A stretch of 64,000 nt of DNA from a bacterium. GTDB taxonomy: Bacteria; Actinomycetota; Acidimicrobiia; Acidimicrobiales; Bin134. This document shows positions 54,161 through 62,833 of the stretch, piece by piece. The position numbers were made by a program, and so were the translations under genes. The DNA lies in contig JAPPAP010000032.1 of NCBI GenBank assembly GCA_026705465.1, positions 66,693-130,692 on the forward strand. The letters run 5' to 3'. The first letter of the stretch is position 1; each line of letters starts with the position of its first letter. The notes below the pieces were generated by a model. That model ran no database searches. It worked only from the letters and a program-made list of their open reading frames with translations, and had not been told where the DNA came from.

Positions 54161-55342
54161 TTAGGCAGATTCCAACACCAAGGCAATGCCCTGACCGACG
54201 CCGATGCACAGGGCCGCCACGCCCCATCCGCCAGTCCTTTTGAGCTGGTGGGTCAGGGTGACCGATATTCGAGCCCCCGATGCACCGATCGGATGGCCGA
54301 TAGCGATAGCCCCGCCATTGGGGTTGACGATGCCCCGGTCCAACTCGGGCCATTCTTTGAGACAAGCCAGCGTCTGGGCCGCGAACGCTTCGTTCAACTC
54401 GAATACCGACAGGTCTGACCAGTTGATCCCGGCTCGCTTCAAGGCGGTGTGGACTGCCTCCACCGGGCCAATGCCGTACATGTGGGGGTCAACGCCGGAA
54501 ACAGCCCGGCTGGCTACTCGAGCCAGCGGAGGTCGCCCGATCAAATCCAACCCAGCCTCCGAGGCCAGCAGCAGGGCAGCAGCGCCGTCGTTCATCGGCG
54601 AAGAGTTACCCGCCGTGACCGAGCCGTCGGATCGAAACGCCGGCCGCAGCCGAGCCAGTGCGTCGGCGGTGGTTTCAGGGCGGATGCACTCGTCCCTCTC
54701 CAGCTCCGCGTCCCACGGAGGCACCACCTCATCGTCGAATCGGCCTGCCCGCCACGCGGCAACAGCCTTCTGATGGCTGCGCAGGGCGTAAGCATCTTGC
54801 ACTGGCCGGGAGATCCCATAGGCATCGGCCAGGATTTCGGCCCCCTCCCCCAACGCCACCGTCCACTGGTCGGGGTGGCGGGGGTTCACCATCCGCCACC
54901 CAAGTGTGGTGGAGTGCATCTGCTGATGACCCCGCTCGTAGGGACGCTCCGGTTTGGCCACTACCCAGGGGGCCCGGCTCATCGACTCCACTCCGCCAGC
55001 AATCACCACGTCGGCATCGCCCACCGCCACCTCCCGGCTAGCTCCGACCACCGCCTCCAATCCCGACCCGCACAGCCGGTTCTGGGTGACACCAGGCACC
55101 GAGGTGGGCAGCCCGGCCAACAAGCTGGCCATCCGGGCCACGTTGCGGTTCTCTTCCCCTGCCCCATTGCTGTTGCCGAAATACACGTCGTCGATCTGAG
55201 CCGGATCCAGGTCGGGACACCGCTCAATCAGCGCGGCAATCACCCCGCCGGCTAGGTCATCGGGCCGAACTCCGGCCAATCCACCTCCGATGCGGCCTAT
55301 CGGCGTCCTCACCGCGTCGACAATGAACACCTCGCCGGTCAC
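54161..55342 (-). CDS. Thiolase, probably 3-oxoadipyl-CoA or acetyl-CoA acyltransferase
   Basis: 393 residues from GTG 55342, overlapping the livM stop. Catalytic residues are intact: nucleophile Cys in QNRLCGSGLEAVV, His in GGAIAIGHPIGASGAR and Cys in CIGVGQGIAL. The CIG motif has Val in place of the second Gly. It cleaves a 3-oxoacyl-CoA with CoA. In this operon, after maleylacetate reductase and a CoA-transferase, 3-oxoadipyl-CoA is the logical substrate, giving succinyl-CoA and acetyl-CoA. This is inferred from context. It lies 38 bases before the intradiol dioxygenase. Confidence 0.9.
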   Translation of the reverse strand: MTGEVFIVDAVRTPIGRIGGGLAGVRPDDLAGGVIAALIERCPDLDPAQIDDVYFGNSNGAGEENRNVARMASLLAGLPTSVPGVTQNRLCGSGLEAVVGASREVAVGDADVVIAGGVESMSRAPWVVAKPERPYERGHQQMHSTTLGWRMVNPRHPDQWTVALGEGAEILADAYGISRPVQDAYALRSHQKAVAAWRAGRFDDEVVPPWDAELERDECIRPETTADALARLRPAFRSDGSVTAGNSSPMNDGAAALLLASEAGLDLIGRPPLARVASRAVSGVDPHMYGIGPVEAVHTALKRAGINWSDLSVFELNEAFAAQTLACLKEWPELDRGIVNPNGGAIAIGHPIGASGARISVTLTHQLKRTGGWGVAALCIGVGQGIALVLESA

Positions 55343-56400
55343 TGACCCTCTTCCACGACTGCTTCTGGCTCTGCCGATTGAGGCGGTGAATTTGTGCTCA
55401 GTCCTCCCGCCAAGCTTCGGCGAACCGGGAAGAACTGCAATGGACGCCACTGCTGGATCAGCCCATAGACGCCCTTGGGAGCCACCGTGGCCATCACCGC
55501 GGCAATGCCGCCCAGGATGATGAACCGCCAGGCGTCGGCGTCACCGAGCTGTTCGTCGATGATCCAGTACACCAGCACGCCGATGATCGGCCCAGTGGTG
55601 GAACCGACCCCGCCGATCACCACCATGAATATCACCAGCGCGGTCCACCGGGTGACGCTGAACGCTGACCCCGCGGTGGTCGAGGTGGTGTGGAGCAAAA
55701 TCACCGCCCCGGTGCATCCGGTCCAAAACGCCACCACCACCCAGGTGACCAACTGGGCTCGCCCAATGCTCACCCCCAGGCTTCGGGCTCCCCCTTCGTT
55801 GTCCCGAGCCGCCCGTAAAGCCAATCCCAGCCGGCTGCGCAGCACCAGCACCACGATGGCCGTGCCCCCAACCGCCAGGGCCAGGGCCAGCCAGTACACC
55901 GAGTTGGTCCGGGTCTCCAGCGAATAGCCGCCCAGCGACTCCCGAGTGAGGGCCCTCACGTCGCCGCCCCGGAAATCGTTGCTCTCGGTAGTCAGCAGCC
56001 TCATCACCTCGGCCACCACCCAGGTGCCGATGGCGAAGTAGCCGCCCCGCAGCCGGAAGGCGAACGCCGCCACCGGTATCGACAGAGCCGCAGCCAGCAG
56101 CCCAGCTAGCGGTATGGCCACATACGGGTCTACGCCTCCCACCTCGGCCATTTGGAGCAGCCCGTACACGCCGATGCCCACAAACATCTGCTGGCCGATG
56201 GAGACCAGGCCCGCGAACCCAGCCAGCAGGTTCCACATCTGGGCCAGGGCCAGGTAGTACAAGATGGCCACCAGCGGGGTTTGGAGGCTGCCGTCGGAAT
56301 CCCACCACGGCAGCGTTGCCAACACCACCACCAAGGCGCCGAAGCCGATGAGGCCAACGGTGGACTCCGGGGTGCGTCGGGAGATGCGATAGCCGCTCAT
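55339..56400 (-). CDS. livM: Branched-chain-type ABC transporter permease
   Basis: 353 residues from ATG 56400, sharing four bases with livH (ATGA). It has about nine to ten hydrophobic helices, and the LivM/LivH EAA-like region is around ALRAARDNEGGARSLGVSI. LAGFAGLVSIGQQMFVGIGVY is a hallmark of the LivM group. The C-terminus carries an unusual polar tail after GVYGLIQQW. It forms the membrane channel with LivH. Its stop overlaps the thiolase start (GTGA). Confidence 0.9.
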   Translation of the reverse strand: MSGYRISRRTPESTVGLIGFGALVVVLATLPWWDSDGSLQTPLVAILYYLALAQMWNLLAGFAGLVSIGQQMFVGIGVYGLLQMAEVGGVDPYVAIPLAGLLAAALSIPVAAFAFRLRGGYFAIGTWVVAEVMRLLTTESNDFRGGDVRALTRESLGGYSLETRTNSVYWLALALAVGGTAIVVLVLRSRLGLALRAARDNEGGARSLGVSIGRAQLVTWVVVAFWTGCTGAVILLHTTSTTAGSAFSVTRWTALVIFMVVIGGVGSTTGPIIGVLVYWIIDEQLGDADAWRFIILGGIAAVMATVAPKGVYGLIQQWRPLQFFPVRRSLAGGLSTNSPPQSAEPEAVVEEGQ

Positions 56401-57275
56401 CCCTGCCTCCGTCCCAACAGGCCCGATGGTCGCACCGCCAGCACCACCAAGAAGATCAGGTGGCCGAACAGCGGCCCGGAGAGCACGTTGTACTCCACAT
56501 CGACCTGGTTGCCCACCGTCTGGGCCACGCCCAGGATGATGCCGCCCAGCAACGTGCCCCAAAGAGAGCCCAAGCCGCCGATCACCACCGCCTCGAAGGC
56601 GAAGATGAGCTGAGCCGGCCCGTCGGTGGGACCGAAGGTCTGGCGGATGCCCAAGAAGAGACCGGCCACCGCCACGGTGGCGAAGGCGATGGCCATGACC
56701 ACGGCGTAGATATTGCGGTCGTTGATGCCCATTAGCCGGGCAGTGGAGGGGTTGTCGGAGGTGGCCCGGAATGCCCGGCCCATCCGGGTGAACGACAAGA
56801 AGAGCTGAAGGCCCACCAGCACCACCACTGCCACCCCCAGAATCAGCACGGGGAACCAGCCCACCGCAATGTCATCGGTGAACTCGATGCTGCGGGTTTC
56901 GAATGAGCCGACATCGAGGCCTTGGGAATCGGCCGAATACTGCTCAAGCAAGGCGTTTTGGATCACCACCGCCAATCCAAAGGTGACCAGGATGGACGGA
57001 AGGGGATCGGCGCCAATCGACCAGTTGAATCCGAACCGCTGGAGCACATATCCGCCCGCCGCCATAATCGGCACCACCAAGGCCATGGTCACGAAGGGGT
57101 TGACATCCAACGTGGAGGCGAACGACACCGCCAGGAAGGCCGCCAGGATGGCCAGGTCTCCGTGGGCCAGGTTGACGAAGCGCATCACCCCAAAGGCCAG
57201 TGACAATCCGGTGGCAAACAGGGCGAACAGCCCACCCAACAAGATGCCCTGGACGATGGCGTTAACCCACTCCAT
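56397..57275 (-). CDS. livH: Branched-chain-type ABC transporter permease
   Basis: 292 residues, normal LivH length, with about eight membrane helices. Family signs are GLFALFATGLSLAFGVMRFVNLAHGD near the start, MGRAFRATSDNPSTARLMGI (the ATPase-contact loop) and AVVIGGLGSLWGTLLGGIILG near the end. It pairs with LivM as the channel of the importer. It begins one base into the livF stop. Position inside the aromatic operon suggests import of an aromatic acid or a related solute. Confidence 0.92.
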   Translation of the reverse strand: MEWVNAIVQGILLGGLFALFATGLSLAFGVMRFVNLAHGDLAILAAFLAVSFASTLDVNPFVTMALVVPIMAAGGYVLQRFGFNWSIGADPLPSILVTFGLAVVIQNALLEQYSADSQGLDVGSFETRSIEFTDDIAVGWFPVLILGVAVVVLVGLQLFLSFTRMGRAFRATSDNPSTARLMGINDRNIYAVVMAIAFATVAVAGLFLGIRQTFGPTDGPAQLIFAFEAVVIGGLGSLWGTLLGGIILGVAQTVGNQVDVEYNVLSGPLFGHLIFLVVLAVRPSGLLGRRQG

Positions 57276-58015
57276 CAGTTCTCGACCCCGTCTGCTCTGG
57301 TCTCGGGACGGTGTCCCATGCCGAAGTAAGCCGCGGTGATGTCGGCGCGGTCTAGATCGGCCGACGGCCCCTCAAGCGACACCCGCCCTTCTAGAAGGCA
57401 CACCACTTGGTCGGCCACTGTCATGGCTTGGCCGATGTCCTGCTCCACCACCAGGGCAGTGGCCCCGTGGGCGGTGATCTCGGGCAGTGCGGCATAGAGC
57501 TGGCGCACCACCACCGGGGCCAGGCCGAGCGATACTTCGTCGAACAGGATCAGCCGAGGGTTGGCCATGAGCGCCCTCCCGATGGCCACTGCCTGCTGCT
57601 CGCCGCCCGACAGCACCGCCGACGGACGGCCCAAAAGCGGCGCTAACAGGGGGAACACCTCCACCACCCGCTCTACCGTCCAAGGTCCGGGTCGCCGACC
57701 GTGGCCTCCCACCAACAAGTTCTCCCGCACATTCAGGCTGGGAAACAGCAGTCGGCCCTCGGGCACCATGGTGATGCCCTCGGCCACCCGCTTATGCGCC
57801 GGAACCGAAAGCAGGTCCTGTCCGTCGAATCGAATCGATCCCGACCATGTCGGAACGAGCCCGGTGATGGCCCGCAGCAACGTGGTCTTGCCGGCACCGT
57901 TGGCCCCGATCACCGCCAAGGTCTCGCCCTCGTTCACCGTGATCGAGATGTCGTAAAGAGCCCGAAAATCGCCGTACCCCGACGACAGCTCCGAGACCTC
58001 CAACAGCGGGCTCAC
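57275..58015 (-). CDS. livF: Branched-chain-type ABC transporter ATPase
   Basis: 246 residues from GTG 58015. Walker A is GANGAGKTT, the signature LSGGEQQAVAIGRALM and Walker B LILFDEVSLGL, followed by the H-loop region. LEVSELSSGYGDFRALYDIS is a typical LivF start. It forms one half of the LivFG ATPase that drives uptake. Its start overlaps the livG stop by 4 bases. Confidence 0.94.
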   Translation of the reverse strand: MSPLLEVSELSSGYGDFRALYDISITVNEGETLAVIGANGAGKTTLLRAITGLVPTWSGSIRFDGQDLLSVPAHKRVAEGITMVPEGRLLFPSLNVRENLLVGGHGRRPGPWTVERVVEVFPLLAPLLGRPSAVLSGGEQQAVAIGRALMANPRLILFDEVSLGLAPVVVRQLYAALPEITAHGATALVVEQDIGQAMTVADQVVCLLEGRVSLEGPSADLDRADITAAYFGMGHRPETRADGVEN

Positions 58016-58740
58016 TCCGGCTCCACCCCCATGTACACCTCCTGCACCTCGGGGCTGGCCATGACCGTCTCCGGCTCGCCTTCGGCGATCTTGACCCCAA
58101 AGCTCATGGCCATGATCCGGTCCACCACCCGCAGCAAAGCGTGAACGATGTGCTCAATCCACACGATGGTGACTCCATCGGCGTGAATCGACTGAATGGT
58201 GCCCACCAGCTCGTCCACTTCGCCCTCGGTGAGGCCCCCAGCAATCTCATCGAGCAACAGGATGGTCGGCTCGGTGGACAGAGCCCGGGCCAACTCCAGC
58301 CGCTTGCGTCCCAACAGCGGCAACGATCCGGCGGTGCGGTTGGCATCGGCCAGCATGCCGGCCCGCTCCAGCGACGACACCACGATGTCCACCGCGTCGG
58401 CCTCCCGTCGGGGCACGCCGGAGCCGAACACCGCCCCCACCAGCACGTTCTCGAACACGGTCATCCCCTCAAACGGCCGGGGGATCTGCGAGGTGCGGGC
58501 GATACCCATTCGACAGCGGGCTTCGGCCGGAGTCCGGGTGACGTCCTCCCCTTGGAACAGCACTCGCCCTTCGTCGGGTGACAAGTCGCCAGCCAGCAGG
58601 TTGAGCATGGTGGTCTTGCCCGCGCCGTTGGGGCCGACCACGCCGAGGGCGTCACCGGGTTCCACCGACAACGACAGGTCGTCGATCACCCTCACCCCGA
58701 AGGACTTCACCAGCCCTTCGACGGTCAGCAGCGCTGACAC
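58012..58740 (-). CDS. livG: Branched-chain-type ABC transporter ATPase
   Basis: 242 residues. Walker A is GPNGAGKTT. The signature region reads SLPLLGRKRLELARAL, with the non-canonical signature usual for LivG, and Walker B is ILLLDEIAGGL. MGIARTSQIPRPFEGMTVFENV is typical LivG. It pairs with LivF. It starts 63 bases after the stop of the substrate-binding protein gene, a spacer in which I see no clear terminator or promoter. Confidence 0.93.
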   Translation of the reverse strand: MSALLTVEGLVKSFGVRVIDDLSLSVEPGDALGVVGPNGAGKTTMLNLLAGDLSPDEGRVLFQGEDVTRTPAEARCRMGIARTSQIPRPFEGMTVFENVLVGAVFGSGVPRREADAVDIVVSSLERAGMLADANRTAGSLPLLGRKRLELARALSTEPTILLLDEIAGGLTEGEVDELVGTIQSIHADGVTIVWIEHIVHALLRVVDRIMAMSFGVKIAEGEPETVMASPEVQEVYMGVEPE

Positions 58741-58803
58741 CTCAGCTCACCCCCTACCGGCCGCAGGCCGACTGCTGGGACAGTCAGTCCGCGTCCGCTT
58801 TGA

Positions 58804-60153
58804 TCAGCTTATGGGAACGATGTCGGCATCCTTGGGGACGCCGGGTAGACCGGAGTTAACGTTGATGGCCAACTCCAGCGGATACTTCGTTCCGGCAACC
58901 CACTGCCCCGACACCAGCGGTGTCTTGGCAAAGTTGGGAATCGGGAAAGCGTTGAAGTTGATGTTGCCAACCACGGTGTCCAGATTGGTAGCCCCGATGG
59001 CGTTGATCAGCGCCTGCTTGTCGGCTGAACCAGCCCGTTTGGCGGCATCCACCGCCACTTCGAACAGAGCGTGAGCAAATCCCAGCGGCTGGGTCCATTG
59101 GTCCCCCGTGGCCGACTCGAAGGCCGCGGCAAGCTCGGCTGCGCTCTGTCCGGTGAGGCTCGACGAGAACGGATGGCGGTTAGTCCACCAGACCTCTGAG
59201 CTGAGTCCTTCGCCTTGGGGATAGGTCTCCACCGCGGAGGGGAAAAGCAGCGCCTTGGCCATCGTCATCACCGGGGGGTTGAAGCCCTGCTGCAAGGCCT
59301 GAGACTGGAAGGTGGCGAACACCGGCGGGGGCACCACGCCAGACACGATCTCCACCCCGGCATCCTTGAATTGGCTGATGATGGCGCTGTAGTCCTGAGT
59401 GGCCAGGTCAAATCGACCAACGTCCACCACAGTGAATCCAGCGGCCTCCAATGCGGGCGGAAAGCCCACCACCGGATCGCTCCAGGCGTTGCCGTCAGGG
59501 TCATTGGGCCACATGCCGCCCACGACCTTGGCCACTCCGGCCTGATTCCACAGCTCGATGAAGTTACCGATGATGTCTTCGAGACCCCAGAAGAAGTGGT
59601 AGTTCCACTCCGAGGCCACCGGGGGCTCGGGAAAGTCGGGTCCGAGACCTCCACCGGTGCCCAGATAGTGGGCCTGCCACGGGGCCACGCTGGTCAGGCA
59701 CGGCACCTCGCCCAAGTCGCAGGCTGCTGCAACCGGCACCGAGATGTCCGGGGTTCCTGCGGCCAACACGATGTCGGCGCCCTCGCTGATAAGGGCAGCG
59801 GTAACCTCGCCAGCTTTGGCTGGATCGGACTCGGCGTCCTTGTCGGCGATCTCGACGTTGCCGCCCAGAGCCGCGGCCATCGCTCCGAGCACAAAGGTGT
59901 CCGCCTCACCGAAGGGGGCCAGCGGGCCGGTGCGAGGGGTGACGTAGCCGATCTTGATCGGCGGGATTTCCGGCGCGGCAGCCGTCGGTGCCGCAGTCGG
60001 CGCGGCAGTGGCTGGGGCAGCGGTGGCCGCGGGCACAGCGGCATCGTCGTCGTCGCCGCAGGCCGCGGCCACCAGTCCACCGCCAATCGCCACCACTGCG
60101 GCGTTGCGGATGAACTCCCGCCGGGACGTGCCCGGATTCTGTTGATTTGTCAT
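58804..60153 (-). CDS. Tat-exported lipoprotein, ABC importer substrate-binding protein
   Basis: 449 residues. The N-terminus has a twin-arginine motif (SRREFIRN, Arg11-Arg12), a hydrophobic stretch and a lipobox with Cys32 (AAAC), then GDDDD and an Ala/Pro/Thr linker. The rest is the periplasmic Leu/Ile/Val-binding fold (IKIGYVTPRTGPLAPFGEAD). It captures solute for LivFGHM. It lies inside the hydroquinone/hydroxyquinol gene run, overlapping maleylacetate reductase by 4 bases. An aromatic acid or related precursor is therefore a likelier ligand than an amino acid. It differs from the partial binding protein at 1-1292. Confidence 0.92.
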   Translation of the reverse strand: MTNQQNPGTSRREFIRNAAVVAIGGGLVAAACGDDDDAAVPAATAAPATAAPTAAPTAAAPEIPPIKIGYVTPRTGPLAPFGEADTFVLGAMAAALGGNVEIADKDAESDPAKAGEVTAALISEGADIVLAAGTPDISVPVAAACDLGEVPCLTSVAPWQAHYLGTGGGLGPDFPEPPVASEWNYHFFWGLEDIIGNFIELWNQAGVAKVVGGMWPNDPDGNAWSDPVVGFPPALEAAGFTVVDVGRFDLATQDYSAIISQFKDAGVEIVSGVVPPPVFATFQSQALQQGFNPPVMTMAKALLFPSAVETYPQGEGLSSEVWWTNRHPFSSSLTGQSAAELAAAFESATGDQWTQPLGFAHALFEVAVDAAKRAGSADKQALINAIGATNLDTVVGNINFNAFPIPNFAKTPLVSGQWVAGTKYPLELAINVNSGLPGVPKDADIVPIS

Positions 60154-61241
60154 GAAATGGTTCCCTTTGTTGATGGCGGATCGCCCGGCCTCCGTCCGAA
60201 ATAGGCGTTGTCCAGCATCTGCCGGATGCCGCCTTCTTCAGGGGGCCGCACGTTGGCCGCCGCTTCGGTTACGACCCGTCGGGCCGCTTCATCGAGACCT
60301 TCAGCGGGCATGCCGATAGCCTCGAGACTGGTTGGCGCACCGATGGCGGCGGCCAAGTCGAACATGGCGCCAGGCACGCCGGGAGCATCGACTCCCAGCG
60401 CACCGGCGATACGAGCCATGCACTCGGGGATGGCCGGGGCGTTGTAGGCCAGGGCATGGCCCAGCACCACAGAGTTCATGTCGCCGTGGTTCAAATTGAA
60501 CATCCCGCCTAGTACATGGCAGGTCTTGTGGTGCAGGGCGGTTCCGCTGCCGGCCAGGGCAACTGCGGCCAAATATGCGCCGTAGAGCACATGCGAGCGG
60601 CCGTCCAGGTTGTCGGGCTCATTCACTACAACCGGCAGTCCGGTGTGGAGCGCGGCAATGGCCTCGATGGCCATGGCCGACACCACTGGATTTGCCCCCG
60701 GTCCATACAGAGCCTCCACCGCGTGGGCCATGGCGTTCATCCCCGACGGCCCTGCGATGTGAGCGGGCAGCGTGAGGGTCAACTCCGGGTCGTAGACCAC
60801 TACCTTGGGCTTGACCCGAGGATCCTTGCCGGTCTGCTTGTGGTCGCCATCGGTGAGGCCCCAGATGTCGGTCATCTCCGATCCGGCATAGGTGGTCGGT
60901 ACCGCGATCAACCTGACGTCCAATGTTCGGGCGATGATCTTGCCAAACCCGGTAGCCGATCCCCCTCCAATCGTCACCACCGTGTCGGCCTCAACGTCAC
61001 GAGCCATGACAATGGCCGCATCAGCTTGGGCGATTGGCACATGCTGGGTGACGTCATCAAAACGCCCAACCGCTAAGCCACCCAAAATGGCATTGACCTC
61101 GGCGGCCAACTGATCTTCCTCCCGGCTGGCCACCACCAGCACCCGGCGACTGCCCAAGGCGGCCAACTCGTCGGCCAACTTGTGCCTCGATCCCATGCCG
61201 AACACCACCCGGCCTGCCAAAACGTCGTAGGTGAAGTTCAT
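60150..61241 (-). CDS. Maleylacetate reductase
   Basis: 363 residues of the iron-type alcohol dehydrogenase superfamily. VVTIGGGSATGFGKIIA binds the dinucleotide, and PTTYAGSEMTDIWGLTDGD followed by KVVVYDPELT is typical of maleylacetate reductases. The central DxxxH-type region reads GPSGMNAMAHAVEALY, and a further His-rich stretch is HHKTCHVLGGMFNLNHG. It reduces maleylacetate to 3-oxoadipate with NAD(P)H. The gene is coupled by 4-base overlaps to the CoA-transferase beta gene and the binding-protein gene. Confidence 0.92.
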   Translation of the reverse strand: MNFTYDVLAGRVVFGMGSRHKLADELAALGSRRVLVVASREEDQLAAEVNAILGGLAVGRFDDVTQHVPIAQADAAIVMARDVEADTVVTIGGGSATGFGKIIARTLDVRLIAVPTTYAGSEMTDIWGLTDGDHKQTGKDPRVKPKVVVYDPELTLTLPAHIAGPSGMNAMAHAVEALYGPGANPVVSAMAIEAIAALHTGLPVVVNEPDNLDGRSHVLYGAYLAAVALAGSGTALHHKTCHVLGGMFNLNHGDMNSVVLGHALAYNAPAIPECMARIAGALGVDAPGVPGAMFDLAAAIGAPTSLEAIGMPAEGLDEAARRVVTEAAANVRPPEEGGIRQMLDNAYFGRRPGDPPSTKGTIS

Positions 61242-61990
61242 GACGCGGCCTTCAAATCCCGTAGGACCGTGAGCTCGTCGGAAGATGGCACCGGTGTGAC
61301 TTCAACCTCATCGGCCACTTGAAGATCCCAGCCGGTGGCATCCCGCACGTCGTCTATCGACACACCGGGATGAACACTGGTCAAGGTCAGCTCCTTGGTG
61401 ACTGGGTCAGGACGCAGCACGCACAAATCGCTGATCACCGCTGACGGACCTCGACCCCGAAGCCCCATCTGCTCCCGGCAACCGTTCCCCGTGCCGTGCC
61501 CCAGCGAAGTGACGAAGTCGAGCTCCTCTACAAACGCCCGACGGCTGTGGCGCAGCGTGATAATCACCTCGCCGCAGTTGGCCGCGATCTCTGGGGCGCC
61601 TCCGGCACCAGGAAGCCGCACCGAGGGCCTGTCGTAGGCGCCGATGACGGTGGTGTTGATGTTGGCGAACCGGTCGATTTGGGCAGCTCCCAAGAACCCC
61701 ACGTCGATACGCCCGGCTTGAAGCCAATAGCTGAAGATTTCCACCACTCCGACGTTGGCCACCGCGCTCTCCGAGAGAACGCCATCGCCGATGGAAGCCG
61801 GCAACCGATCGGGCCGCGACCCAATGCAGCCAGACTCATAGATGAGCACAGCACTGGGAGCGTGCATCCTCCACGCAACATTGGCTGCGGTGGAGGGGAG
61901 CCCGATGCCTACGAAGCACACCGCGCCATCGGTCAGTTCCCGGGCTGCAGCCACCGCCATCATCTCATCCGATGTCCACTGGTTACTCAC
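61238..61990 (-). CDS. CoA-transferase beta subunit (3-oxoadipate type)
   Basis: 250 residues from GTG 61990. The family I CoA-transferase beta fold includes CFVGIGLPSTAANVAW, the catalytic Glu in IYESGCIG, and GAAQIDRFANINTTVIG. The Glu forms the acyl-CoA intermediate. With the alpha subunit it moves CoA from succinyl-CoA to 3-oxoadipate. CatI/CatJ- or IpdA/IpdB-type functions are close relatives, and the choice here rests on the neighbouring genes. It overlaps the alpha gene by 4 bases. Confidence 0.86.
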   Translation of the reverse strand: MSNQWTSDEMMAVAAARELTDGAVCFVGIGLPSTAANVAWRMHAPSAVLIYESGCIGSRPDRLPASIGDGVLSESAVANVGVVEIFSYWLQAGRIDVGFLGAAQIDRFANINTTVIGAYDRPSVRLPGAGGAPEIAANCGEVIITLRHSRRAFVEELDFVTSLGHGTGNGCREQMGLRGRGPSAVISDLCVLRPDPVTKELTLTSVHPGVSIDDVRDATGWDLQVADEVEVTPVPSSDELTVLRDLKAAS

Positions 61991-62796
61991 GCGATCCCCT
62001 CGGTCACGCCGGCCAGCCAATCAGCAAAGGCGTCGCGGCTTCGGGCAATGGGATCCCAGGCGGCGTAGAAAGCGTTGTCCCGATCGCTGTAGTCATGGGC
62101 GTACGAAGGATGAGCCCCGCCAGGCACCACCGCCACTGCGTCCACTGCCCATGCCGGAAGCACTACACCACCGGTGCGGACTGCGAATTCGTCCACCACT
62201 TCTTCCACGGTCACGATGCTGTGTCTGCTGGCCAGCACACACTCCTTCTGCACCCCGGTAATCCCCCAGTACATGACGTTGCCATCGCGGTCGGCCTGCT
62301 GGGCGTGGATGACCCCCACATCGGGGTTGATTGCCGGCACTGCGGTGAGCTCCTCGCCTGTGAACGGGCAGGAGACCGCGGCGATGGTCTTGGTGTGGTC
62401 GGCCAGGCTGGTGCCCACATACCCCCGCAGCACGCCGAAGGGCAACCCGGCCGCCCCAGCCCGCCACCGCTCAGCCAGCCCGGCGTGCGAGTGCTCTTCC
62501 ACCTCGACGGGGCACGGGTACTGGTTCTCCACCGCGTCGCGCATCCGGTGCAGCGACCCGACGCCGGGGTTTCCTCCCCATCCGAAAATCAGCTTGCGGA
62601 CACAGCCGGCCCCGATGAGCTGGTCATACACCAGATCGGGGGTCATGCGGACCACGGTCAGGTCCCGGCGACCCTGGCGGATGACCTCATGGCCGGCAGC
62701 AAACGGGATCAGATGGGTGAATCCCTCGAGGGCGATGGTCTGGCCGTCCTCCACATAGCGGCTCACCGCCTCTTGGAGTGACAGGAATTCGCCCAT
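61987..62796 (-). CDS. CoA-transferase alpha subunit (3-oxoadipate type)
   Basis: 269 residues. The alpha-subunit fold shows in GQTIALEGFTHLIPFAAGHEVIRQG, LIGAGCVRKLIFGWGGNPGVGS and the EVDEFAVRTGG-like end (VVDEFAVRTGGVVLPAW). It makes the CoA-binding half of the enzyme. It is upstream of the beta gene and 37 bases downstream of pnpD-like. 3-oxoadipate is the inferred acceptor because the only upstream product in the run is maleylacetate. Confidence 0.86.
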   Translation of the reverse strand: MGEFLSLQEAVSRYVEDGQTIALEGFTHLIPFAAGHEVIRQGRRDLTVVRMTPDLVYDQLIGAGCVRKLIFGWGGNPGVGSLHRMRDAVENQYPCPVEVEEHSHAGLAERWRAGAAGLPFGVLRGYVGTSLADHTKTIAAVSCPFTGEELTAVPAINPDVGVIHAQQADRDGNVMYWGITGVQKECVLASRHSIVTVEEVVDEFAVRTGGVVLPAWAVDAVAVVPGGAHPSYAHDYSDRDNAFYAAWDPIARSRDAFADWLAGVTEGIA

Positions 62797-62833
62797 CGCC
62801 GCCTAATGCCTTCTAAGTCGCTCGGATCCAGGC